This document shows, in pieces, positions 29,580-36,988 of a DNA stretch of 64,000 bases (positions are counted from its first letter, which is position 1; the number at the start of each line of letters is the position of its first letter). The notes beneath the pieces are model-generated. The model saw only the letters and a list, made by a program, of their open reading frames with translations. It did no database searches and was not told where the DNA came from. The stretch comes from SHZI01 sp031409515 (GTDB lineage: Bacteria > Pseudomonadota > Gammaproteobacteria > Steroidobacterales > GCA-2729495): assembly GCA_031409515.1 (NCBI GenBank), contig JANNXJ010000053.1, positions 124,001 to 188,000 of the forward strand, in the 5' to 3' direction. Made by a program: the position numbers and the translations under genes.

Positions 29580-31202
29580 CTAGAACCTCCGCTCTGCCAG
29601 CAACTTGCCGGGCCACTTGGCCTTGACGCGCTCGATCACACCGGGCTCCGCTCTCTCCAGCACCGTGCGGTTGAGCTCCTGGTAAACGGGTGGCCCGCCC
29701 TCTTCCGGCCACTGGCGCGTGGCGTCGATGATGGCCTTGCTGGTGGTCTTGCGATCCGGTGAGCCCGGGTCCAGCGAAAAGGCCTGCTTGCCCTTGAGGA
29801 TTTCCGTCGCGGTCGCGGGCTGCCAGCGGGAGCCAATGGCAAAGCGCACGGCGGCGGAGTTCAGGATGTCGATGTCGTCGTCCACCACAATCACGATGCG
29901 GGAGAGCGGATTGAAGTTGGCGATGGCCTCCGCCACCTTCAGGCCCTGGCCGGGAGCGTCCTTCCGGATGCTGAGGTAGGCGAGACCCTGGGAGTCGTGG
30001 GGAGCGTAGTAGTCCACCACCTGGGGATGGGACTTGCGCAGTGAGTAGACGCTGGCAGCCGTTTGCGCAGCCGTGCAGTACTCCGCCACCACGCCCGTGA
30101 AGCTGTTCATCACCCAGGGCTTGCGCCGGTGGGTCAGCGCGTCGACCCGCATGACGTAGTTCTTGGCCTTGGCGATCCCCATGTAGCCGTACATCTCGTG
30201 GTACGGGCCTTCGGGCTCGAGGTTGACGAGATCCACGGTGCCTTCGATCACGATCTCCGCCTGGGCCGGCACCAGGAACTCGCCGCCCTCCGTGCGCACC
30301 ACGTCGATCGCCTTGCCCCGGAACCCGCCGGCCACCGCCAGCTCGTCGATCGGCTTGCGATTGCCCACGCGGGAGGGCACCCGGGAATTGCTGACCATCC
30401 AGGTCATCGGATCCTGGCCGATCACCAGGGCCACCTTGATGGTGGTCTCACCCCGCTTGAGGGCGGCCATCGCCATGCGGTGACCGGTCTGGCCGTCCTC
30501 GAAGTTCACCATCACTTTTCGCGGACCCTTCACCTGGCAGCGGTAGGTGCCGAAATTGACGCCCATGTCCGGATCCCGGGTGAAGACCGACGCGGTGTTG
30601 ATGTAGGCGCCGCCGTCGCCCGGATTGCCGCGGATAAACGGGAAGGCCGTGACATCAATGTCGTCACCGGTCAGGCGGACTTCCTTGCAGGGCGCTGCAG
30701 CCGCCGGGATCTCCAGTGGCTCTATCAGCGTGTAGTTGCCCCCATTGCGCTCGAGCTGATCGAGCAGCAGCGTCCGCACCGCCCGGTAGGACTGGTGTAC
30801 ATCCCGGGGGTGGGGCTCGATGCCGAAGATGATGGCCTCCGTGTCCATGTGTCCCTGGGTGTTCGCCACCACCGGGCCGGGGTAAACGCGGCCATTTGCC
30901 CGGAGGTCCTCGAACAGGACGGCGGGCGCCTCGTGCATGCCGAACTCGTCGATGAGCGCGTACATGATGGCGGTGGCCTCGTAGGCGTCCTGGTTGACGC
31001 CGCGAAAACGGAGCAGCAGGCCCCGGGCCTCCAGCGCCGCCACGTAGTCCCGCAGGGACTCGAAGGGCAACCGGGCGCTGCCCCGACCGGGGCGACTGGC
31101 GCCCTGGGCCGGACCCGTGGTCAGCGCGAGCGCGGTGAGAGCCGCACCGCTGGTCAGCAGGTCCCGGCGGGAAACGGGTGGTTCATCGTGAGACATCGGC
31201 AT
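29580..31202 (-). CDS. UbiD-family decarboxylase with a twin-arginine leader
   Basis: A 540-aa UbiD-type (de)carboxylase that uses prenylated FMN. The UbiD regions are well kept: VANTQGHMDTEAIIFGIEPH, GQTGHRMAMAALKRGETT, VDLVNLEPEGPYHEMYGYMG (supplying the conserved Glu residues) and DDDIDILNSAAVRFAIGSRW. UbiX, which makes the cofactor, is not in the window. The N-terminus carries SRRDLLTSGAALTALALTT, a Tat-type signal, unusual for a cofactor-loaded decarboxylase. Real substrates of UbiD family members include aromatic acids. It begins at the ATG at 31202 (a second Met at residue 3). The divergent SDR gene lies about 100 bp away. Confidence 0.88.
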   Translation of the reverse strand: MPMSHDEPPVSRRDLLTSGAALTALALTTGPAQGASRPGRGSARLPFESLRDYVAALEARGLLLRFRGVNQDAYEATAIMYALIDEFGMHEAPAVLFEDLRANGRVYPGPVVANTQGHMDTEAIIFGIEPHPRDVHQSYRAVRTLLLDQLERNGGNYTLIEPLEIPAAAAPCKEVRLTGDDIDVTAFPFIRGNPGDGGAYINTASVFTRDPDMGVNFGTYRCQVKGPRKVMVNFEDGQTGHRMAMAALKRGETTIKVALVIGQDPMTWMVSNSRVPSRVGNRKPIDELAVAGGFRGKAIDVVRTEGGEFLVPAQAEIVIEGTVDLVNLEPEGPYHEMYGYMGIAKAKNYVMRVDALTHRRKPWVMNSFTGVVAEYCTAAQTAASVYSLRKSHPQVVDYYAPHDSQGLAYLSIRKDAPGQGLKVAEAIANFNPLSRIVIVVDDDIDILNSAAVRFAIGSRWQPATATEILKGKQAFSLDPGSPDRKTTSKAIIDATRQWPEEGGPPVYQELNRTVLERAEPGVIERVKAKWPGKLLAERRF

Positions 31203-31299
31203 CTCCGGGAATTGGCGCGAGGCAGAAGGTCGTTACGGGGCACATCGGCCGGTGACCAGCATACCGTCAGGTAGTATGAGTTTGGAGGGAGTGGTGCCG

Positions 31300-32040
31300 A
31301 TGTCCACAGATACCCGCTTTGCCACAAACCAGCCGACGGTGCTCATCACCGGCGCCAACCGGGGTCTCGGACTGGCGTTCACGGAGCAGTACGCTGCCCG
31401 GGGCTGGAACGTGCTGGCCACCTGCCGGGACGTGGCCGCGGCCACCGACCTGCACCAGCTGGCAGAGCGGCACGCGGCGCTGCGTATCGAGCCGCTGGAT
31501 GTCGCCCGGGACGACCAGGTGGCGGCGCTGGCCGCCCGCTACGCGGCGCAGCCCGTGGACGTGCTCCTCAACAATGCAGGCATCTATGGCACGTTGAGCC
31601 GTCAGGCACTGGGCAGCCTGGACTTTGTCGAGGCCCAGCGGGTGATCGACGTGAATGCCCTGGGCGCCCTGCGGGTCAGCGCGGCGTTTCTGCCCCAGGT
31701 CGCGGCCAGCCAGCAGAAGAAGATCATCAGCCTGGGCGGGGGGCTCGGCGCCCAGAGCATCGGCAGCCTGTTTGGCGGCCACTACTTCATGAAGATGAGC
31801 AAGGCTGCGCATCTCATGGCCATGGGCATCCTGCAAACCGAAACCAGGGACCGGGGCATCATCGTGGTGATGATCTCGCCAGGCCGCGTGGCCACCCAGC
31901 TGATGCGGGATTCCGGCTGGACGGGCGCCGCCCTGTCACCCGCCGACAGCGCGCGGCTGGTGAGCGCCCGGATCGACGCGCTGGAACCCGCCATGCACGG
32001 CCGGCTGATCACTTATGAGGGGCAGATAGTTCCCTGGTAG
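31300..32040 (+). CDS. short-chain dehydrogenase/reductase lacking the active-site Tyr
   Basis: A 246-aa SDR. It has the TGXXXGXG cofactor motif as LITGANRGLG and the NNAG motif as LLNNAGIYG. In the YxxxK region, however, the sequence reads HYFMKMSKAA. Aligning the conserved SK places Met where the catalytic Tyr should be, and the visible Tyr is three residues too early. The usual Ser is also changed (SLGGGLG). It may be a non-catalytic or altered SDR. The ATG at 31300 has GGAG-type spacing upstream (GGAGGGAGTGGTGCCGATG). It is divergent from ubiD and overlaps the next gene convergently. Confidence 0.85.
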   Translation: MSTDTRFATNQPTVLITGANRGLGLAFTEQYAARGWNVLATCRDVAAATDLHQLAERHAALRIEPLDVARDDQVAALAARYAAQPVDVLLNNAGIYGTLSRQALGSLDFVEAQRVIDVNALGALRVSAAFLPQVAASQQKKIISLGGGLGAQSIGSLFGGHYFMKMSKAAHLMAMGILQTETRDRGIIVVMISPGRVATQLMRDSGWTGAALSPADSARLVSARIDALEPAMHGRLITYEGQIVPW

Positions 32041-32803
32041 GCAAGGGATCCTGCGCCCGGGGCCGCAACAGGGCATGGAGCAGCGCGGTTGCCGCGAGGG
32101 CGGCCGCGAACGCGGCCGGGATACTCACCTTCGGGAGCAGCAAGGCGAGGATGAGGCAGAAGATCCCCACCGCCCACATGCCCCGGGCCCATCCCGCCAG
32201 GAAGCGCACGGCCGAATCCCGCCCATGGAGGGCATGGCTGAAGCTCGCGACGATGGAGGCCACCAGGGGAAAGGTCGCCGCGTAGCCGGCGAGTTGCGGA
32301 CCGAAGGCAGCCGCGAGCCCGCTGGACACAAAGGTGAGCAGCACGCCCACCAGGATCCGCGCCGGCAGTTCGAGCCGGTTGGTGCGCTGGGGCAGTGCCG
32401 GGGCCGTTGGCGACCTGACCAGCAGTACGGCCAGCGCGAGCCCGGCACCGCCGATCAACCCCGCGACCGCGAGACCGGGTGGCGCGCGGAAGACCAGAGC
32501 CACCGCGGTCGCCCACCCGAGATAGCCGAGCAGCACCGTCTGCCACCAGGGAAGTCGCGCACTGAGGCGGGCATAGAGAATCGCGAACAGCATGGTCGGG
32601 CATACGCCCTCGAGGGCCGCCTCGGCGGCCAGGGCGCCGAAAGCATTGCCCTGCTCGAGCGTCAGCACCAGCAGGATAGGGCCGGCCACGATGGGAAAAC
32701 CGCCCAGCCAGCCCGCCACCCCGGACCCCCAGCGCCGGGCGGCCAGCGTCACCGCTGCCAGGAGCAACGGCACCAGAAGAAGCTTGATGAGCAGAATCAG
32801 CAA
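32009..32803 (-). CDS. multi-helix membrane protein, not confidently assigned
   Basis: A 264-aa integral membrane protein with about seven to eight hydrophobic helices, beginning MLILLIKLLLVPLLLAAV and ending in a charged tail. The Gly/Pro/Ala-rich turns (GWLGGFPIVAGPILLVL, ASFSHALHG) and repeating helix pattern suggest an uncharacterised inner-membrane transporter-like family. I do not recognise the exact family, and the role is unknown. Its 3' end overlaps the SDR gene by 32 bp on the opposite strand. Confidence 0.7.
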   Translation of the reverse strand: MLILLIKLLLVPLLLAAVTLAARRWGSGVAGWLGGFPIVAGPILLVLTLEQGNAFGALAAEAALEGVCPTMLFAILYARLSARLPWWQTVLLGYLGWATAVALVFRAPPGLAVAGLIGGAGLALAVLLVRSPTAPALPQRTNRLELPARILVGVLLTFVSSGLAAAFGPQLAGYAATFPLVASIVASFSHALHGRDSAVRFLAGWARGMWAVGIFCLILALLLPKVSIPAAFAAALAATALLHALLRPRAQDPLPTRELSAPHK

Positions 32804-32959
32804 CGGGGGTGCGGGAATGGCTTGGCGGTGCAGTGCGGGACGGCCAGCTTAGCCTAAGCCGGGCCCCTGGACCCCCAGGGTATCGGTAACAGTACCTATC
32901 CTGTGATCCCCCGCTTTCGTGTCATCCTCAGCCTTATGCCTGCCCCGAAGGAGTATCCC

Positions 32960-33286
32960 GTGGCCGAACTCAACAGCATTCGCGAGCAACTGCTAAAGCG
33001 TCAGGCCGAACTGCGCCTCCGCAGCGAGAGCGCCACGGCTGATCTGCGCCACCAGCGGGACCCGCTCGTGGCGGATTTTGCCGAGCAGGCCGTGCAGCGG
33101 AGCAACGACGAGGTGCTGGCGGCGATCAGCGACTCCGCCACCAGCGAACTCAATCAGATCAGCGTCGCCCTGCGCCGCCTCGCCGCGGGCCACTACACCA
33201 CCTGCGCGGGCTGCGGTGCCGAGATTGCGGCGGCACGTCTGCGGACGGTACCGTACACAGACCGCTGCTCCAGCTGCGCGGTCTGA
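32960..33286 (+). CDS. DksA/TraR-family zinc finger protein
   Basis: A 108-aa protein. An N-terminal helical hairpin (residues 1-75, including LNSIREQLLKRQAELRLR) leads to a C4 zinc finger, CAGCGAEI and CSSC near residues 85-106. The coiled-coil tip has the acidic pattern typical of TraR/DksA-like proteins that reach into the RNA polymerase secondary channel. The start is the GTG at 32960, which follows AAGGAG at 32948-32953. A longer frame from 32903 has no support. It is shorter than full DksA (about 150 aa). It lies in a 160-bp gap of low gene density. Confidence 0.83.
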   Translation: MAELNSIREQLLKRQAELRLRSESATADLRHQRDPLVADFAEQAVQRSNDEVLAAISDSATSELNQISVALRRLAAGHYTTCAGCGAEIAAARLRTVPYTDRCSSCAV

Positions 33287-33330
33287 GAGAGTGTCAGGAC
33301 ACCGCCAACTGGAAGGCCGCAGTCCGGGCC

Positions 33331-34098
33331 TCAGGACACGCCGGCCAGCATCCCGCCGTCGATCCGCAGCGTTTCCCCCGTGATGAAACTCGACTGGTCG
33401 GAACACAGCCAGACCACGGCGTTCGCCACTTCCTCCACCGTGCCCACCCGCCCGATCGGATGCATCGCGACGATCTGCTTCGCGATCTGGGGATCCTGGT
33501 AGAAGAGTCGCGCCGCCATGTCCGTGGTGATGACGGCGGGGCACACGGCGTTCACCCGGATGCCCGCCTTCGCGTAGTCGAGGGCTGCGGTCTTGGTGAG
33601 CCCGATCACCCCGTGCTTGCTGGCGTGATAGGCCGCACCCACCACGCCGCCAATCAAGCCGGCCACCGATGACATGTTGACGATGGCGCCGCCGCCCCGG
33701 GCCAGCAGCGCCGGAATCTCGTACTTCATGGCCAGGAACACCCCGGTGAGGTTCACGTCGATGACCTCCCGGAAAGTCTCCTCGTCGTAGTCCGCCGTCT
33801 TGACGAAGGCCGTGCCCTCGATGCCGGCGTTATTGAAGGCGTAGTCGAGGCCGCCATAGGCTTCGACGCAGGCCTCCACCATGCCGCGCACTTCCCCAGC
33901 GTGGCGCACATCGGCAGGGACAAAGATGCCCTCGCTGCCCGCGGCCTCTACCAGTCTGAGGGTGGCCTCCCCCTCCCCGCGCCGGCGGGCGGCCACGACC
34001 ACCCGGGCCCCGGTTCTTGCAAAGGCCACCGCCGCAGCTCGGCCGATGCCCGAACTGCCGCCGGTGATGAGTACGACTTTGCCCGATGACTTGACCAT
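33331..34098 (-). CDS. short-chain dehydrogenase/reductase
   Basis: A 255-aa classical SDR. It has the cofactor motif TGGSSGIG near residue 12, NNAG (FNNAGIEG), catalytic Ser in NMSSVAGL and Tyr/Lys in YHASKHG, all intact. The C-terminus LRIDGGMLAGVS is typical of 3-oxoacyl-ACP-reductase-like or glucose-dehydrogenase-like SDRs. The substrate is unknown. It is transcribed toward the DksA-like gene. No operon partner is evident; the closest upstream gene is divergent. Confidence 0.9.
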   Translation of the reverse strand: MVKSSGKVVLITGGSSGIGRAAAVAFARTGARVVVAARRRGEGEATLRLVEAAGSEGIFVPADVRHAGEVRGMVEACVEAYGGLDYAFNNAGIEGTAFVKTADYDEETFREVIDVNLTGVFLAMKYEIPALLARGGGAIVNMSSVAGLIGGVVGAAYHASKHGVIGLTKTAALDYAKAGIRVNAVCPAVITTDMAARLFYQDPQIAKQIVAMHPIGRVGTVEEVANAVVWLCSDQSSFITGETLRIDGGMLAGVS

Positions 34099-34220
34099 GG
34101 ATAGCTCCCCACTGACTCAGGACTGATGGCGTGAGGATGAGCCAATACCGGACCAGGAACAATCCGGACAGCGGTGCTGCGGAGGGGTAAGATTGGTGGA
34201 GCACATTGCGTGGAATACCG

Positions 34221-34574
34221 ATGCTCAAGCCCGGCGACAAGCTGCTGATTGCCCACCGCCGCCTGTTCGAGGAGGACCAGCCCCGGTTCTTTGTGGGGCG
34301 GGTGCTGGCTTATGAGAACGGCATCGCCAAGGTGGCCGGCCACGCCTGGGTGAAGGAACGGGTCCGGGCGGAGTTCGGGCGCAAGCCCGATGAACGCATC
34401 AAGTTCGTGCCGCTGACGTCCGGCACGATCATGGCCTACGAGTTGCCCGCCACCGTCGACCTGGCCCGAGTGGTCCTCCGCTCTACTAATATGGGTCTTG
34501 TCCTCACCGATGACGCCAAGTTCTCCATGGACCTCACGGACCGGGTGCCGCAGATTTCCAAGCCCGCGCGGTAG
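34221..34574 (+). CDS. small protein of unrecognised family
   Basis: A 117-aa protein starting MLKPGDKLLIAHRRLFEED. It looks like a compact beta-rich domain with several Gly/Val strands (FFVGRVLAYENGIAKVAGHA). I see no signal peptide and no membrane segment. No family is recognised. The start is the ATG at 34221; an upstream TTG would add only five residues. It is divergent from the SDR upstream and followed by 366 bp of gene-poor sequence. Confidence 0.6.
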   Translation: MLKPGDKLLIAHRRLFEEDQPRFFVGRVLAYENGIAKVAGHAWVKERVRAEFGRKPDERIKFVPLTSGTIMAYELPATVDLARVVLRSTNMGLVLTDDAKFSMDLTDRVPQISKPAR

Positions 34575-34940
34575 CCTCGACGGTCCAATCCAGCGCAGAC
34601 CCAGTCCAGCCCAGGCCTAGTCCAGAGCAGGCCGTCAGGAAACCCACCGCGGTGAGCAGCGCGGGCAGGTTGCAGTCACCCAGGCACACGAAGGCGCTGA
34701 CCAGCATCCCCGCCCGGGACCACACCATCACGATCACCAGCTGAGCCAGCGCAAAGACCGCCGCCTGGCCAGCCGGAGCCAGCAGCGCGGCGCATCCAGG
34801 GCCAGCGTGGCGCAGGGCACCACGAAGGGTCGTTCCTCGGTTGGCGGCACTGGCGCTGTGGTTTCCACGGGCTGCCCCTGACGGCGTCCTGGGAGAGGGA
34901 TTCCAAGTGTTAAACCTGGACTTTCCCGTAATTCGGAGCG
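34575..34940. other. 366-bp gap before the Tad regulator
   Basis: The plus strand shows short imperfect direct repeats near 34585-34630 (AGCGCAGACCCAGTCCAG and AGCCCAGGCCTAGTCCAG). Minus-strand open frames (34534-34737 and 34676-34906) show only a hydrophobic stretch (AGMLVSAFVCLGDCNLPAL) that could be a relic. No convincing gene, tRNA or regulatory hairpin is seen. Confidence 0.5.
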
Positions 34941-35762
34941 TCAGTAATGCCGGGGAAGTGCCGGCAGCGGGAGCGGTTTGCCAGCCCGTCTGGTCGACCA
35001 GCTCGCATCCTGTGCCGCCGAGGGCGTGACGCCGAACTGACGCCGAAACATCCGACTGAAGTGCGAGAGGTCATTGAAGCCCACCGCGTAGGCCACCTGG
35101 GTTACCTGCGCCTGTGGATTCGCCAGCAATCGCGCCGCCTCTTTCAGCCGCAGATGCACGACGTAGTCGCGAAACGAGACGGCGAACGCTTCCTTGAACG
35201 CGCGGCCGAACCGGAAGGGACTCATGCAACAAAGGCGAGCCATCTCCTCAGCCACTATCCTGGAACTCAGGTTGCTCTCGATGAAGTGCAGGGCCGGAAG
35301 CAGGGATTGCGCCGACATGACGGCTGCCGGTACTTCGTCCGGCATGGGGACAGACATGGTCGGCATGTGTCGCTGAGGCTGCATCCTCTTCTCAACCGCA
35401 ATGTCTTCGAGCAGTACCAGGCACCGATCGACATCAGCGTCCGGAACCGGCCTGACCAGGTAGTCTGCGAACCGGCTGCGGAACGCCCACACCGCCAGGG
35501 CCTCGGAATGCTGCACGGTCAGGAACACCATCGGCACCGACGAGTGCTCTTCCTTCACCCTGGCGGCCATGCCGAGGCTGATCTTGTCCGGGTAATCGAA
35601 ATCAAATACCACGGCATCCGGCCGCACTTTTCGCAAGAGCTGGTCCAGTGGATGCTTATTGGTGGCGGTGGTGATCTCGCAATACGCTGCCATGCCGGCT
35701 GGCACCTCCGGTGCCGTGCCCTCTATCGTCATGTCCACCCACAGCAGCTTAAGCGCACTCAC
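34941..35762 (-). CDS. AraC-type regulator with a receiver-like domain
   Basis: A 273-aa transcription factor. Residues 1-125 form a CheY-like domain: LKLLWVDMT at the start, the phosphoacceptor region DAVVFDFDYPD near 48-58, FLTVQHSE, and ADYLVRP. The usual Asp pair is reduced to one Asp, and the conserved Lys of KP is Arg (VRP), so phosphorylation may be weak or absent. Residues of about 150-250 form an AraC HTH pair (CCMSPFRFGRAFKEAF, VAYAVGFNDLSHFSRMFRRQFG). No histidine kinase is nearby. The next genes are flp and the Tad locus, divergent across 450 bp, so it may control them. Confidence 0.85.
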   Translation of the reverse strand: MSALKLLWVDMTIEGTAPEVPAGMAAYCEITTATNKHPLDQLLRKVRPDAVVFDFDYPDKISLGMAARVKEEHSSVPMVFLTVQHSEALAVWAFRSRFADYLVRPVPDADVDRCLVLLEDIAVEKRMQPQRHMPTMSVPMPDEVPAAVMSAQSLLPALHFIESNLSSRIVAEEMARLCCMSPFRFGRAFKEAFAVSFRDYVVHLRLKEAARLLANPQAQVTQVAYAVGFNDLSHFSRMFRRQFGVTPSAAQDASWSTRRAGKPLPLPALPRHY

Positions 35763-36213
35763 AGCGACTATCTTCCACGGGACACAACCAGCAACTGCCG
35801 ATCTCGGCGCCCGACTTACTTTGCATAATAGGTATCAGGCATCGCTGGTCACTGTGAACTGCTCGGCGAAGCGGCAAGCCGCCTGCCGGTAAAGCGTGAG
35901 CGCCATCACGGGCGGACCGTTTCTGGTACGCCTTTCGATACGAGGCAGCGTCGCCCCGGGAATTCGTGCGCCACGTCAAGGTTTCATACCCTGCCGTTGC
36001 CAGAACACGGCAAAGTTCCAAACGGTGCCACCAAACTCCTAACGACCACGAACCGCTTCGCTCTATAACTCGGCTACGGTTCGAGGAGGACGTGATCACT
36101 CACCAGTAGCGCAGCAGCGCCGCCGTTGAGGGGTTGACCACCGGACCTGCTGACCCGGCAATGTCGCCGGCCAGTTAGAAGGACGTCACTTTCACAACAG
36201 AGGTACGCCAGAA
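35763..36213. other. 451-bp intergenic region upstream of flp (Tad promoter region)
   Basis: The only long AT-richer intergenic stretch in this part of the window, between the divergent AraC regulator and flp. It should hold both promoters and the regulator's operators. I checked for clear -35/-10 or -24/-12 (sigma-54) sites and found none convincing. A short inverted repeat flanks CGGTTCG near 36070. The flp ribosome site is weak (no AGGAGG; AGGTACGCCAGAAATG). Confidence 0.5.
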
Positions 36214-36381
36214 ATGAAGACCCAGCTGATGAATTTTCTTCGGAACGAACAGGGCCTGACGACCGTCGAGTACGCCATTGCCGGTGGTCTCGTGGGTGCT
36301 GCGGTCATCCTGTCCTTTCAGGCCCTCGGCCTGAACGTTGCCGCCGTTATCGACGGCATCGTTGCTGCGCTGCCGGGCTAA
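36214..36381 (+). CDS. flp: Flp-family type IVb pilin (major Tad pilin)
   Basis: A 55-aa prepilin, starting MKTQLMNFLRNEQG and continuing LTTVEYAIAGGLVGAAVI. The prepilin peptidase site is Gly-Leu, with the Flp motif containing Glu-Tyr (VEY) at mature position 5-6. A C-terminal hydrophobic stretch follows (VAAVIDGIVAALPG). Such short pilins are the main subunit of the Flp/Tad pilus, made at the inner membrane and processed by CpaA. Stop TAA at 36379-36381. A strong hairpin follows at once, then cpaA. Confidence 0.95.
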   Translation: MKTQLMNFLRNEQGLTTVEYAIAGGLVGAAVILSFQALGLNVAAVIDGIVAALPG

Positions 36382-36397
36382 GCGGGGACTGGATCAG

Positions 36398-36428
36398 GAG
36401 CAGGGGTGACGTTGCGTCACCCCTGCTC
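36398..36428 (+). terminator. strong hairpin between flp and cpaA
   Basis: A perfect 14-bp stem (GAGCAGGGGTGACG against CGTCACCCCTGCTC) with a TTG loop, 17 bp after the flp stop. No T-run follows, so it may be an attenuator or an mRNA-stabilising barrier that lets the pilin be made far above the assembly proteins. Confidence 0.75.
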
Positions 36429-36481
36429 GCATCCAGCGGGACTTTGGGCGAAGGCGGGGGTGTGGGGCACACCTCGCGGGG

Positions 36482-36949
36482 ATGTTGGGGATGTTGACTA
36501 CTGCAGTAGTACTTGCGGTCGGGCTTCCTGCGATCTGGATCGACTCCCGGACGCACCGGATTCCGAACGCACTGGTCGGCGCGACGCTGCTCGCGGGTGG
36601 CGCCGTGCAGTTGGCCACGCAGGGCATGGCCGGCTTCGGCCTGGTCCTGGGCGGCGCCGCCGTGGGACTCCTGTTTTTTCTCCCGTTGTACCTGTCCGGC
36701 GCCATGGGCGCCGGTGACGTGAAGCTGATGGCTGCCCTAGGCGCCCTCGTCGGACCGCAAACGGCAGCGATCGCGGTCGCCTTTACGCTCGTCGCGGGCT
36801 CCGTCCTGGCGCTGGCCGCCGTTGGCTGGCGCCGCTGGTCGAGGCTGGCGACGACGCAGGCCGACGCGAACAGCGCGCTCGCCGGCCGCATCCCCTACGC
36901 CGGAGCCATCATCACCGGAACCCTTGCCGCCACGCTGCTTGCGGCGTGA
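36482..36949 (+). CDS. cpaA: A24-family prepilin peptidase (CpaA/TadV)
   Basis: A 155-aa inner-membrane aspartic protease that cleaves and may methylate Flp prepilins. The two catalytic Asp residues are visible: Asp21 in IDSRTHRIPN and Asp79 in GAGDVKLM. Several hydrophobic helices surround them. Length is typical for stand-alone CpaA/TadV peptidases lacking the N-terminal methyltransferase part. The start is GGGGATG with a second Met 3 codons later. It belongs to the Tad locus and follows flp. Confidence 0.95.
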   Translation: MLGMLTTAVVLAVGLPAIWIDSRTHRIPNALVGATLLAGGAVQLATQGMAGFGLVLGGAAVGLLFFLPLYLSGAMGAGDVKLMAALGALVGPQTAAIAVAFTLVAGSVLALAAVGWRRWSRLATTQADANSALAGRIPYAGAIITGTLAATLLAA

Positions 36950-36988
36950 TCCAGCCGCCCGGACCACCAGAACAGGTTTAGACACAGC

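Noticed and set aside
35763..36213. Sigma-54-type promoter (TGGCAC-N5-TTGC) for flp.
   Set aside because: TGGTACG near 35938 lacks a proper downstream TTGC.
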